Source: Warburgia ugandensis (taxonomy: Eukaryota; Streptophyta; Magnoliopsida; Canellales; Canellaceae). From it: a stretch of 64,000 nt of DNA. Location of the stretch: the NCBI GenBank assembly GCA_035236585.1, contig CP141135.1, forward strand, positions 10,388,001 through 10,452,000. The letters are read 5' to 3'. Below the pieces are notes generated by a model. The model saw nothing but the letters and a program-made list of their open reading frames with translations. It made no database searches and was not told where the DNA came from. The stretch's first letter is position 1. Every line of letters starts with the position of its first letter. The position numbers and the translations under genes were made by a program. Positions 1-17,162 of the stretch are shown here, in pieces.

Positions 1-780
1 TCCACCGGATGTTCTCCAGCCTTGGTTGAAGTTTGCCCCATCCTTTGCCTATCGTCTTTCTCTGTCTACCTGAAGCAGACAGACTGGTACGCAATCTGCA
101 GAAGCCGGAAGACGCCCCATCTCCTCCGGTCAAGCTTTACCCGCGTTCTTCATTTACCCTCTTCTCCTGCCATCCTCTCCGGCGTGTCTCGCGTTGTCGA
201 CGGCAAGGAGACTAGAAACCCAAGTCGGGTTTCCCTCTTTTTCCTCCTTCCTTCTCTTCTTTCCCTCTCCTCCTCTTCTCCCTCCTCCGGTCTTCTTCTT
301 CACAGGGTTTTCGTCTGGTTTTTCTTAAAAACCAGATTTCCCATTTAATTCCCGTTTTACCCCTCCTCTTTAAACGAAATTACAAATCTGTTATTTCTAG
401 TTTAATACCATCCATGTCCTCAGTTTAATACCGTCTGGGTCCCTAGTTTATTTACTTCTATGTCCTTGTGTTATTCCTGCCTGTTTTATCATCATTTTGA
501 CTATCCAGTGACGGTGCAATCCAGACGAAGCTTATCCAGGACTGATCATTTTATTGCATTTTCTGTGTTTTTGGAATAAATAATTGTGTACATTGCAATA
601 GTTGAATAAATTTGAATTTTATTTTATTGTTAGTTTAATTCTAGTATAGTTTTTGTTTTGGTTCTTTTATTAATTAGATTTTATTGAAAACTCCATTTTA
701 AATCAAGTCCTCGTGGGATCGACCCGTACTTGCATAAGCTACCCTACAATAGCCCGTGCACTTGCGGTAAAACAACTCAA
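1..780. repeat. Possible LTR-retrotransposon end fragment
   Basis: No gene is recognisable. The stretch from about 380 to 780 is AT-rich and ends in phrases (around 707-770) of the type 'cctcgtgggatcgaccc' and 'cccgtgcacttgcggt', which I associate with the ends of plant Ty3/gypsy LTRs. No matching second copy, primer-binding site or target duplication was found, so it could be a truncated LTR entering from the left of the window or unrelated intergenic DNA. The pyrimidine-rich open frames near 22-348 look like low-complexity sequence. Confidence 0.3.
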
Positions 781-782
781 CA

Positions 783-1216
783 GGCTGGCAGGAGGAGAAA
801 AGAGGGGGTGGTGTGGTTGTGCCTGCCTTCTACAATTCACCCAAGGCGGGTTAGAAGAAAGTTGGAGAGGAGAAGAGAGAGACGTTAGGAGAGAAGGGTG
901 GTGGAAGAGAGGAGAAGAAGAGGTTGGGAAAAAGAGGAAGATCCTTAGAGGAGAGAATAGGATGGTGTGATAAAGACGTTGAGAGAAGGAGAAGAAAAGT
1001 AAGGAAAGTGGGTACGTGAGAGTGAGAGTGAGGAAAGGAAAAAGAAAAGGAAAGAAGGAAAAAGAAAAGGAAAAGGAAGGAAAGAAGGAAAAAGAAAAGA
1101 AAGAGAAAAGGAAGGAAAGAGGAAAAAGGAAAAGGAGGAAAAAGAAAAGAAAGGAAAGAAGGAAAAATGAAAAGGAGGAAAAAGAAAAGAAAAGGAAAGA
1201 AAGAAGTGGGGGAAAG
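783..1216 (+). repeat. Long polypurine tract (GA-rich low complexity)
   Basis: About 430 bases are almost all A and G on the plus strand, densest from 1010 to 1215, where short words such as GGAAAAAGAAAAGGAAAG recur. The long minus-strand open frames here encode only Phe/Ser/Leu/Pro runs and are a by-product of the polypyrimidine strand. Mirror-symmetric purine runs of this kind can form triplex DNA, but nothing here shows that they do. Confidence 0.85.
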
Positions 1217-3234
1217 GGTTTCCTTTTTCTCCATGATTTTAAATTTAGCTCCATTGTCTTCTAGGAAACTATCATATCCATCTTCATGGGTGATCTGGTC
1301 CATCCATTGCCCTCTAAGATGATTTGCACCGTTATCTTTTAATCATAGCCGTCCGTGTGTCCTTTAGTTGATCTGCAAAAGAAAAGACTAAATTAGAATC
1401 ATCTGAACCATACATTAGTCATCTAATGAGTTCTAATGATCATCTGACCGTTGATTTTGAAAAATTAAGATTTAGATGGTCAATTGGATTTAAATTCAAA
1501 ATCAAGCTAAGTTTTGTAAAATTGAACGGTTAGATGATCTAATTGAATGCTAAATTAGGGGTATTTAGACCAAAATTGAACACTTAACACACCCCCCAAC
1601 CACATTAAAGTAGTGCCACAAGAAGATATGTTGAGATGCTCAAATATGAACAATGAAATTCTCTTTATGCACATATGGAGCCAGAGGAACTAGCAATGCA
1701 TCCATTAGACTACCCACTCAAGAAAATTTCCAGTATACCAAGTCATATCATAAACGGGCAAACATGTAGGGAGTTCAAAGCCCCAAACCCATCCTTGCAA
1801 CCTATATGCTACCATCACTGTACAATAACACTACTAGAAGACATTCAAGGAGATAGTTAAGCTGTAGTGATTGGATTACAGCATATAACATTTCTTTTGG
1901 GAATGATAGAACCTAGTAAATAGAAACAGGACAACTTATCAAATGAAGCATGCCAATGATCCACCATGCCCATATATGGTGTCAAAAAGGCAAAGATGGC
2001 ACTGGACGAGCCACGCTGTGATCTTCAATGTATTCAGACGATTGTGATATAGTACTAGTACACTAGTGCATATCTCTTACAGAGAGATGAATTAACCAAC
2101 CAAGAAGATCTCCGCTACCATCCTTCCATTCTTCATTAAGTGGCCGCTCATGAGTTAGTCTACCAAAGAATTGGCTTTGAGAGATACAAACAGCTCTTTC
2201 AAACTGCAGTACTTTGAGGAATGTTTGAGAAAAGCCACAAAACTATCATAAAGAATCCTAGAAACAAGGATGATAACCAGATAATTTGTATTTGCAAAAT
2301 TTAGAAGAAAGAAAGTTAACATTAGGCATTGAAGAACATCATCTAGTGACTACTAAAACAGCAGTGTGTAAAATCTGAATGTTCAAGGCCGACATAAATT
2401 AGAAAGAAAGGTACAAAAAAATGAAGAAGCCAAAAACAGTAAGTCAGAATCTCACTGAGAAACTATAAGCACTATCCTTAAGCAAGATGGCATGATGTAC
2501 AGGACCATTTCACAAAAATCTTCTATGAACTCCATTGTTAACAATCTTGACAGTTTGATCAATGAACTATTGAGTAGAATCATTAATCGTGTTAGCTAAT
2601 CTCATGCAGAAACTATGACGACTATCCTTGAGCAAGATGGTATGACAGCTTAAGTTCATGTTCAAGAACCAATTCAAGACAATGATCTATGAACTCCGTT
2701 GTTAAAAATCTTAACTGTTTGAGCAATGACCTCTTGAGTAGAACCATTAACCATTTTGTCTAGTAGCAATAACTACATGAGCAAGATCACTCATCAGATC
2801 GCCACTTTAGCCAGAGCAAACAAGAATGAAGTTCTGATGTTATTTTCAACTATGTACATTGACATTAAATGACAACTGAGTAACAATATGCATGACTGCC
2901 ATTTCCGAATGAGACAAGCAGTTCAATCACATGGGCTTCTGATTACCAACAATAAAATCAAAGCAGACCCGTGCCTAAAGATTTTTCTCCCGGTAGTTTT
3001 GCAAGATTAGTAATACTCATTCAAGTCGATTAAGTTAATTCCTGATAACTGACAAAAGGGTTACTTCTTTCAGTCGTTCTTTAAATGTTCAAGTCGTCTA
3101 CCAATTGATGATGCCAAATTGTACCAACATCAACATATAATTGATTTTCTGAACACACTAGTACCACACAATCAACAAGGCTTCCACCACAGTTCATGAA
3201 ATCAATATAGAAAGACGTAAACAAAATAACTAAC
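1217..3234. other. Intergenic, with a local tandem duplication
   Basis: No intact gene is recognised. It lies downstream of the DUF615-like exons on the minus strand, so missing 3' exons could in principle lie here. A duplication of roughly 130-150 bp is visible: 2459-2588 and 2609-2752 share 'actatccttRagcaagatgg', 'ctatgaactcc' and 'gagtagaaYcattaa'. A minus-strand stretch around 2070-2250 stays open for about 60 codons but has no start codon and no family resemblance that I can name. Confidence 0.5.
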
Positions 3235-4024
3235 CTATATAATTAAACTGTCTTCGTTTCCCTTCTCGAACATCTGGACCTAGTCTCTAAAAATAAAGCA
3301 AACATATAGACTTAAACAGCTTCACCAAATTGCCAAAACACCCGGAATTTATAAAAAGAAGGTAGTAAGTAACACATAAAAACAGAAGATAAAAGAAGAA
3401 CTCCAGAGAACCTTCAATAATATGAGAGCACCGAAAACCTCTCGTTCAAGTGACGCCACCCTGCAAAATGTAGAAATGTTTCCAGGAAAAGTCAGCTGTT
3501 ATTGAAAACCCAGTGGCATTGTCACTGAAAACAACTTTACATCAAACACCCAGTTGCATTTTGATTGAAAAAAAAAAAAAAAAAAAAGAACTTTATTGCC
3601 TGATTTCAAGAAAAAGCAACAATCTTTTCAATAACCCAGATGAACTTTCACTACAGGAAACTGAATTTAGTTTACCTCATAATCCGTTTGATTTGGGGGT
3701 TGAGAAATTAGATAGTTCCATTCCCCACCGGACGGCTCTGCGTGCTTCTCGTTTCTTCTCGTTACGGCTTCTTTTCTCTGCATCTTTTTTGGTCTCTTGA
3801 AGTTCTTCTGGCAGTGATGCATCGGGCAATCTGAGGCCGTAGGATCGGATGCCGACGGCAGAAGATGACGTGGAGAAGGAGAGTTGTTGGGGCCCTTGAG
3901 GAGTGAAAGGGAAATGGGTTTTGGTGGATACAATGGATGAGAACAGACGGAGAACAGTTGGATTGGAGGAGCAATGGGGTCGTATTCTTGGCCACTGCCT
4001 TAGTAGAGGCAGTGTATGTGCCAT
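3235..4024 (-). CDS. DUF615/YjgA-like ribosome-associated protein, 5' exons only
   Basis: Three minus-strand exons fit the plant branch of the DUF615 (YjgA/DarP) family: 4024-3676, 3460-3412 and 3286-3235, all with GT donors and AG acceptors. Exon 1 starts at ATG 4024-4022 with an Arg/Ser-rich, acid-poor leader suggesting mitochondrial or plastid import, then SLPEELQ and KKREARRAVRWGMEL. Exon 2 gives VASLEREVFGAL, and exon 3 gives RLGPDVREGKRRQFNYIG, matching the conserved GKRRQ-x-x-YIG core. Bacterial YjgA acts in large ribosomal subunit maturation, so an organellar ribosome role is inferred. Just before the exon 1 donor a run of five C leaves the frame one base short of the expected P-Q-I-K-R; six C would restore phase with exon 2. 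This may be a homopolymer base-call error or a true frameshift. The following exon (expected to begin KLLRE) was not found, so the gene is incomplete, has a long intron, or is a pseudogene. Confidence 0.78.
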
Positions 4025-4711
4025 TTTCTAGCTTCCACCAATAAGTTCGGTGGAGGGAAAATGGTTTTCCTTACCGAATTGGTGGATGGGCTTATTTTCA
4101 AGGGTAAAGTATGAGCAGATAGAGTGCAGTGGGGCTCACTCTTGTCAATGATCCAAACCGTCCATCTTCGAGTCATGAAGTGTAAGACCCGAGCACCAAA
4201 ATTCGAAATCCGTTTAGGCCTCCAGTTTCGGCACTTAAACGGGTCAGTTGTAGATAATCAGAGTATCTAAATGGACCGTTGTTTATGATTCATCAATAGA
4301 CCAAAGATGAAACCCATCTAAATGGACGTTGTTTATTAGTTTGGTTTATTGATTGATTTTGTTGATGACTAAATCCGGCAAATCCCTGTTAGTCATTCAC
4401 ACTTGTGCTGAATTTGTCCTTAAATCCTTGTCAATCACAAATCTGTTAAATCTTATTTTATAAACACACTAAATCCAACTCCATCCTAAAAATTACCTTT
4501 CTAAAATCCATCACGATGAGCTATAAGTTGTTTGATTCGCTCCAAATGGTAGATCAACCAGACCGAAGTGCACATTGACCACCTAAAAGAAGACGTAGCA
4601 AATAGAATTGGATGATCCTGGTTCCTTTGATTAACAATGACCCATAACATGCCCTTTTCTTCATCACAGTGATTTGGATGCTTTAGTATTACTTACCAAG
4701 GAAAAAGTAGT
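4025..4711. other. Intergenic, 5' flank of the DUF615-like gene
   Basis: No gene or clear promoter box is seen. Around 4140-4165 lies 'caatgatccaaaccgtccat', a phrase frequent in MITE-like repeats of some woody angiosperms; I could not delimit a terminal inverted repeat. Confidence 0.4.
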
Positions 4712-4725
4712 ATTACTTACAAAGG

Positions 4726-4911
4726 CCAAAAGGGCAGCCCCCATGCACAAAGCTCCCGTCTATGTGAGGTTCAAGGAAGCAATGGACCATAAGGGTCTAT
4801 AGTACTCAACCTTATCTTGTATTTTTGTAAAAAGCAGTTTCCACACTTTGAACCCGTGACCTCAAGGTCACACGACGACAACTTTACCATTACGCCAAGG
4901 CTTTCCCTCTC
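4726..4911 (-). mobile_element. Au-like tRNA-derived SINE, full length
   Basis: Read on the minus strand it begins GGGAAAGCCTTGGCGTAATGG (box A-like), carries GGTCACGGGTTCAAAG (box B-like), a 'tttttacaaaatacaag' middle, and ends ...GGGGGCTGCCCTTTTGG. This is the layout of the Au SINE family of angiosperms. It is flanked by a perfect 14-bp target duplication ATTACTTACAAAGG at 4712-4725 and 4912-4925, so the boundaries are firm. Confidence 0.88.
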
Positions 4912-4925
4912 ATTACTTACAAAGG

Positions 4926-7593
4926 AATGACCTTTAAATTAGTGAATTTTAACACTTGTTGTAGAGGATGATAGCACAACTAAAAGATTCATTTGGCTTT
5001 GACTCGAGTTAGGAAAACTCTGCCAAGTTTTATAAGCAGCAAAATGCAGAAAATTCAAAACTGCCTCAACTAAACTAATTTCTGGGCAAGTCAGAGAGTT
5101 CTAAAACCATATATTGAGCATGGTAACAAAACATCAAATGCAAACATGATGAGGCTGCTAGCAAAAGGAGTCAATGCAGCTTTGACTCAACTTGGCAAAA
5201 CTCTACAAAATCTAATAAGCAAAAGTCAAAAATGCTCATTTTGAGTTAGTGAGTTCTAGTACAATTGCATAGAGCATGGTGACAAATTTCAAAATGTGGC
5301 CACTAGCAATAGGAGTTGATGCGGTTTATTGTGGGCAAGCAATCGACTCATGTCAACAAAAGTGGCAGCATTTTATGTCAACAGGAGTTGATGCAACTTA
5401 CTGTGGGTAAGATATCAACAATTTAGTTGCACCTTTACCAACAAATCAGGCTTTTTTTTCAATGGTAGACATGCACACATCCGTGCATAGTCTCAAACCC
5501 TAGTTACCTCGATGAGAAGTTGCTTCTTGTCCCACTGAACTTAGAAGGCTTTGGTATATTAAAACCCTTTCTTTGCACTTCCAAAACTCAATGACTTCAA
5601 TAAGCAAAATGATGAATGTTTTAGACCACATTGAAATCAGCCAAGTTCCCTACTGAGTCAATGAGTTTTGCTTCCATGGTATTTGAGGAATGATAACGAT
5701 CTTGATGGAGTTAAACACTATTCAAAATTATTTTGCCCTAACCCAACTACCAAGTGCCCTCTCAATTTGAGTCAAAGTTCTAGTAGTAGTTGAAATATCA
5801 ATTCATAAAAAAAAAAATTTGAACCAATAATATTTGCTTTAGATCTAACAATGTTAGATTAAGTTAAAATACTATAGTGGGACCCATCTAAACCCTAAGT
5901 TAGGCATAGTTTCTTATCCTCTTATGTGGACAGGAAATTAAAGTTGATATACTACATGGATAAGAAACTAGATATGTTTCCCCATCTACACTCAATAACA
6001 TGCTTTTGTTTCCCACTTTGACTTCTAACTACCCACATACATTAGTTTCTCACCTGGACTCCTTAGTGACAGAATACATTAGCTTCCCACTTAGACTCTT
6101 TGCTATCCAAATACAAGGATGGGTTCCTTATAAAAGGAACATCCTCAGCCCATTTTCACCTACACCTTCTTCTCTTCTATTCCTAGGGTTCTAAAATGTC
6201 TAGTTTATGTTCCCAATGATCTATTATTTTTGAGCATTCTATATAATATTTCTCTTAGAGTTTGTCAGCATTGTGCATTCTCTATAATGTCTCTCAGACT
6301 TTCATTATTTTTTGCATTCTCTTTTTCAGAATTTGTCTACTTGTGAAGTTCTCAAGTGCTGGCGTTTTAGTTAGAAAGACGAGACCCAACAATATCTATC
6401 TTCTAGCACTTTATTTCTAGAGTTTCTAATATTGTGAAGTTCTTGTTCTTTAATAGAGTCTGTCTAATTTTGACATTCTCGCTGAGACTAGTATTCAATT
6501 TATCATTAGAAACTATGGATTCTTGATATTTTATTCTTATTTTTGAAGAGATTTGAGTTCTAAGTGTGTTTTTCTCATGATGAGGTTTCACACTATGCAT
6601 TTGTGATTCAGTGCTCATTAATCTAAAAGGTGTAAGAAGATATCGTGGTTGTGGTTATTTTTAAAAGATTTAACCCACACCAAGACAAACAAGTTCGAAA
6701 ATTTTCAAGTGGCAAGATTTTGATGGATTTGTGACCTACTATACTTAAGGTATTCATTATTGGAGATAAAAGTAAGAACCAATTCTGATCCTGCAAATTA
6801 GTTGAGGTACAATTTAGTCTACTTTGGTTCAATCATGAAGATAAAGATACATCACTTCCTTGCACAATTTGGAAGGCTTCAACTATCTCCAAGAAGTTGT
6901 TGTAAGTATGCCTCTAAGCTGTAATTCATATAATTCAATAAAACATCACTATTTCTAGAAATTTTATGTAATCTTTCTCTATGAATTCTACTAACTCAGC
7001 AACTATTAGATTGAACATCTACAATCTTAATTTGGTACATCCAATAACAAAAATGATTCAAAGATTTGGTGGGACAGAGTTTCTAAATAAGGAAACATAA
7101 ATTTGATCTCAAGTATTATATGAACATTACAAGGGTTTGATACAAGACTTATATGTGTATCTACAAAACAACTTTTTATCATGTAGCATTGAAAATCCAT
7201 CAAGGAATATTATAAATTGAAGAGGATGGTACAACACATTGTGTTACATTAACAAACTCTATGATTAAATTACCAAATAAAAAAGGAAGTTGTTTGTCGT
7301 TCAAAACAAAAATATATGTTAAGAAGGAACCTTTAGGAGGAAGTCCTTTATGGGACACATTGAAATTTGAATGACAAATATGGCTGGTTTTTTATTTTAG
7401 AGAATTATAGTGGACTAAAAATTAATGAGAATTTCCTCAATCATATGAAATAGATGTTCTTTTGGAAGTAAAGTGTTCGTGTCAAAATTTACATTTGTAT
7501 GTGATGCATAAACAATCACACAAAAATAAATTGAAGGTTGATTTCTCCCAGGGTAGTTTGGCATTTATTATTTATCAAGCGATTGTGGGGTCA
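4926..7593. other. Intergenic, no gene recognised
   Basis: AT-rich sequence with only short open frames that resemble no family I know. It contains a probable second-family SINE at 5450-5545 and one copy of a direct repeat (about 6852-6960) whose partner lies at 16177-16295. The stretch 6980-7560 might be old decayed coding sequence but I cannot assign it. Confidence 0.4.
5440..5550 (-). mobile_element. Probable tRNA-like SINE, second family
   Basis: On the minus strand: a box A-like 'aagttcagtgggac', 'gggtttgagactatgcac', then '-tgtgtgcatgtctacc' and an A-rich tail (the plus-strand T run at 5453-5460). The same order is seen at 58895-58995. The resemblance between the two copies is the main evidence; no target duplication was found. 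Confidence 0.45.
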
Positions 7594-7598
7594 ATATT

Positions 7599-10191
7599 TG
7601 TGGCGACCCGGGTTTTTATATGATGCAATTTTGATAAAAAGGCGAGATCTCTTGTTTTATAAGTATGAAATGCATGAAAATCTTTTTGGTTTGAAAAACA
7701 ATCTTTAATAAAAACCCCGAGTGTCAAAACACATTCTCTAATTATCTAGCCATGGCGAAGTTTTAAATCAATGTTATTCCCAAGAAAGTGTTAGTCACAG
7801 CCCCAGTTATTAGAGAGTAACTACAACCAAGTAACATTGAAAGATAAGGTAGGGGTTTACTTACTTGGACTGAGTCTGGGTGTCTCCCAGCACAAGCGTA
7901 CCTTGCCCTTAAGTATTTACTTTGTGTCTGAAAAATGTTGAGGATTGGGTGAGTATATACTATACTCAGTAGGAGCCTATCACTACTAGTTTTATAATGC
8001 ATGAGATGTTTTAAAATCATATGCTCATTCAAAACATGTGCATGTTTGAATACTCAAGTTCATATCGATATTAAAATCCATGGTTAAACTAAAATACTAA
8101 AGACTTAAAGGATCACATAATACAAAATCGAAAGTATCATATACATATATATCATAACGTCATGATATGCAATAGATGCTTCATGGAATCCAACTCATGG
8201 ATCTCTAGTATGGTATGGTCGACCAACCTCATATCATGCCATATGCAATGCACATAACTCTACAAAACCATAGGGTCCAACTATGCCCATGACCTCCTCG
8301 CCGTGTGGTCCCCGGGTACCTGAGGACACTCGGTCATAGCCTCCACGGGGCCTATGACACTTCCTTCATCATAAATCATGCAATTTATGAAATCGATTGC
8401 AAAACATGCATGCAATGCTAGTCTCGCATTCAAAGTCATAACCCTACCTAGAAGCCTGTTAGCTCTCTCTGGCCCGCCCTCATCAACCCGCCCTCATCAA
8501 CCCGCCCTCATCGGCCAAGGCTACACTTATCGTACAGACAAGCAAAAACCTCTTTTTCAAAACATGTCCTCTTTGGGTCCCTCACAACTGCCTGGCCCTC
8601 GGCACTCCAGCGTCTTTTGGCAACCCTCAATGACATACAATTTTTGCAAGAACTTAATGCTCATAAATCATGCAATGTATGCAATAGTTTGCAAAACATA
8701 TCTATGCATAATGTATATGCAATTAAAACATGTCTATGCATAAAGCATTTATCACATGCAAGTTATATACTTAAAACATGTATTCACAAAACAATAATAG
8801 TTCTTTTAAAAGAATCTAGTAGCGATAGAACACCTACCTAGCTAGGTCGCGCTAACCCCTTGTCCTCGTATGCTCCTGGCCATGGTTTGGAGAGTCAAGG
8901 TTAGTTTGGCCTATCTTTTATGGGTTTTAGAGTATTTGGTCTTATTACTTAGGCATTAGGAGTCCATCCCTATGCCTATGAGTGTCCTAAGATCCTAATT
9001 GGGCCTTGGTATCCTCAGTTTTCCAAAGGTCTAGTGGCCACATGCCACCATCCTATTCTAAGGGTCATGCCCACATTTGATTGGGCCTTGATTAGGGATT
9101 TTATAGTTTGCATGTGTCCGCGTCGTCGACACGAACACAACGCCTTTTGCGGCACCTCAATTGGAGCTCTAGATCTCAAGTTATAAGCGTTTTAGTGTCG
9201 CACGTACATAGGCGTCTTAAGAATGAAAAAACGGAATGCTAGGGCGTTGCGCGTCTGCGTTGTGCGCCCCGGCTTCCTTAAGGAACGAAAAACCCGCGTA
9301 CCACTAGCGCTACGCGTCTGCTGCGTGCGCCTCAACAGGTGCGTCTGCAAATGCGCCGAGTTTTCTGCCCGACTGTCTCTTTTGCGGGCGCATCTCCGGA
9401 CGCGCCCGTTTGGTTTTTCAAACTACGTCAACGTGTGACGTTCCAACCAGAACGTTCCGTCGTCTGGGAGAGCGAGGCATCCTCAGGACACCCTGGTTAG
9501 ACCCTGTCGAACCGGTGTGGCCCAGAGAACGTCCCTGGGTCCTTGGTGAGTCTCCAGGGCTCCATTTTGCATGGTTTTTCATGCAAAAACCTAGGGAAAT
9601 TGATCTTAGATCGACTGTGAAGATGGGTTTTGAGGGATCTTGGGCATATCTGGCTCATTACTGGGTTTTTCTCTTTGTTTTCCTCTCTAGGTCACTCCTC
9701 TACAACGGTTTTCTCCAACCTTTTGGGCTGCCATTAGAGGCGCCCAAGAGCTCTATTTATAGAGCTATGAGAGGGTTCTGGAGGGGGCTCTCACCGCCTT
9801 TGAATAGCGGTAGAGAAACCTCCAGAATGGCGGTGATTTCTCCTCCAATCACCACCATTCTAGAACCCTCTAGAGGTTGAAGATGAAGGGGTGCCCATAT
9901 CAAAACGGGCCCCTATGTTTTGCAGGCTAAAACAGTTTTTTTTGTAAAAATTACATTTTTGCCCCAGAACTTCAAAGGGCCATAACTTGGTGATTTTAAC
10001 TCCGTTTTGGATGATTTTAGTCTCGTTGGATTCCTTTTTCTGAGACGCATCTAATGGAATCATTTTTAGGACCAAATTTCTCAGTTTAGTCTAGGTGAAT
10101 AGTGAAATGACTAAAATGCCCTTATCTCAAAAACTGAACTTTTCATTGCTTAACTTGAAATTTCAATATTACAAAAATTGGAGTCATTACA
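7599..10191 (-). mobile_element. Solo LTR of a Ty3/gypsy-type element
   Basis: The stretch starts TGTGGCGACCCGGG and ends GTCATTACA, and is bordered by a perfect 5-bp duplication ATATT (7594-7598 and 10192-10196). No second LTR or pol sequence adjoins, so it is a solo LTR of 2593 bp, presumably left by recombination between two LTRs. The last 300 bases resemble the 3'-most part (plus coordinates) of the LTRs at 17.2-27.8 kb ('cataactt...actccgtttt...gttggattc'), so it is a diverged relative in the same orientation, minus sense. A 14-base unit (cccgccctcatcaa) is repeated three times at 8472-8516. A GC-rich segment lies at 9110-9560. Confidence 0.85.
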
Positions 10192-10196
10192 ATATT

Positions 10197-11195
<999 letters not shown>

Positions 11196-11439
11196 TGAAT
11201 CACTTTGGCATAGGTAGTGTTGGCCTTAAGTGCATGGTAAAGCTTTCTTGATGGAGATGAAGGAGTTGTGCAGCATTGTCGGGAATGAATTTCACATATG
11301 TTTAGCCATTTGATGTTAGAGGAAAATACATATGTAGCCACTGATCAGTTAACATCAAGATGGAATGAGGCTTAACTCTGTTGGAGTCGTAACAAATATT
11401 CTTCAAATACAACAAGTTATGTCAGATTAGATTTTTTCC

Positions 11440-15660
<4,221 letters not shown>

Positions 15661-17087
15661 CTTTGGGAGAGTCCAAACTCATTTCAAATGTAGAGACAAC
15701 CCTGTAAGCATTTTCTTTTCTTTTCTTTTCTTTTTTTTTTGTTGTTGTTGTACTTGGTCCTATTTGTCTAAATAAAGTGAGTCACTTTGTCAATAACATA
15801 TTATTATTTTAGTTTCATTTACTCATAACATTATAATGTAAATAAAGAAACACCCATTTGAGTCTAAGATCTAATTCTAAAGGAAAAAAGTCAACTCTTG
15901 GCTCTTGTACATAATCAAAATTTTAGAGCTTATGCCACATTTCTAAAACTCAAATACCAAGGGTATTTCTATGCTTTTAAATACCTAAAAATTCTAAAAT
16001 GATATATTGTTGCTAAAAACAGAAGTCCGGTAAGAAAACTCCAAGTTTAGGTCTTTGAAGAATAGTGTAGTAGCCACTGACATTTTTATGATTTTATATA
16101 AATTTTGACCACCATCTAACAAATATCTGAATTGGCTTTATTTTTTTCCAAAACTTTGAAATATTGGCCTACAGGAAGTTGCCTTAATCCTTTGTATAAT
16201 TTAGGAGGCTTCAGCTATCTTTAAAAAGTTGCTATAAGCATGCTTCTAAGCTATGATTCATAGAATTCAATTCTAGCCAGATAACACTATTTCTAACAAA
16301 AAATAACATAAAAACATCAACAATTGCATATCCATTCTCCGTCTTGCACTATGGATATCTTCTCCAAGGACGACATTCTCAGTTTCTACAACAAAACTTC
16401 TTCTCAAAGGATGATTCTTGTTGAGGGTTGTCCCCACACAAAACCTGATGAAATGGAAAAATGTTAAGGACCTCCCAATTATGGCGTGTTTGCTTAGCAA
16501 GTCTCTTTCTAATTAAGAGACTTGATGATTTCCCTATGAGTATTTGAAGACCATGAAAGCTAGGATCCGGTATAGTCTATAAAGATCCAGGGCCCGCTGG
16601 CAGTGATGAAACACGTCTAGGTGTATACTATAATCTCAAGGTACAAGCTTTCGGTTCCTTGCTTGCTTTTGTATTGCATGAGCACTTCAATACTTGAGAA
16701 TGCTACCTTGGCCACAAAGTTAAGTTCGATTACCTAAAGATTAACAAAGTATTATGATTATTTATTAGACTAAGCATGCAGGAAAAGCACTTATAGTATT
16801 TTAAATGCTGAAGCAAACAGCTTCTACCATGCGCAATAGTAGGGACCACCCCTGTGCATCACATTGTCTAATTTTAATTCAGTGCCTTCAGAGGCTATGA
16901 AGAAATCTTAAGGGTTAAAAGTCAAAATAAATGATTATAAACCTAACAAAATCAGCAGCAGCAAATGAGGATACATAACAATGATACGAAGCTGACTGTC
17001 AGTGATGTAATGACATGATTGAATTTGTCTCTCAATCCCATTCGGGGTCCTATACACAACTTATGGAATATGGAGATTTAGGGCCGA
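15661..17087. other. Intergenic, no gene recognised
   Basis: AT-rich sequence with no supported gene. Positions 16177-16295 share about 110 bases of clear similarity with 6852-6960 in the same orientation ('ggcttcaRctatctYYaa', 'ttgYtRtaagYatgcYtctaagctRtRattcat'). A minus-strand open frame of 75 codons at 16273-16500 has no resemblance I can name. Confidence 0.35.
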
Positions 17088-17101
17088 TTGGCAAGGCTTG
17101 T

Positions 17102-17162
17102 AGAGAAGAGGAACCTTAGCACAACGGTAGAGTTGTCGTCGTGTGACTTTGAGGTCACGGGT
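17102..17162 (+). mobile_element. Au-like SINE, 5' part (split by gypsy element)
   Basis: Plus-strand start of an Au-like SINE: 'gaaccttagcacaacggtag' (box A region) up to 'gaggtcacgggt' inside the box B region. Its left target duplication is TTGGCAAGGCTTGT at 17088-17101, and the matching copy lies 10.8 kb away at 27904-27917, after the 3' part of the same SINE. The interruption is the gypsy element at 17163-27804. Confidence 0.9.

Noticed and set aside
739-1303. Phe/Ser/Leu-rich minus-strand open frames of 150-171 codons
   Set aside because: They follow from the polypurine tract; no domain and no codon-level diversity.
2990-3012. Candidate fourth exon of the DUF615-like gene (minus strand, 'aaactaccgggag')
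   Set aside because: It resembles the expected KLLRE start, but lacks an AG acceptor, is short of bases and loses similarity at once.
9223-9880. Possible gene in the GC-rich part of the solo LTR (frames of 71 and 156 codons)
   Set aside because: It lies wholly within the LTR bounded by target duplications and resembles no protein family.
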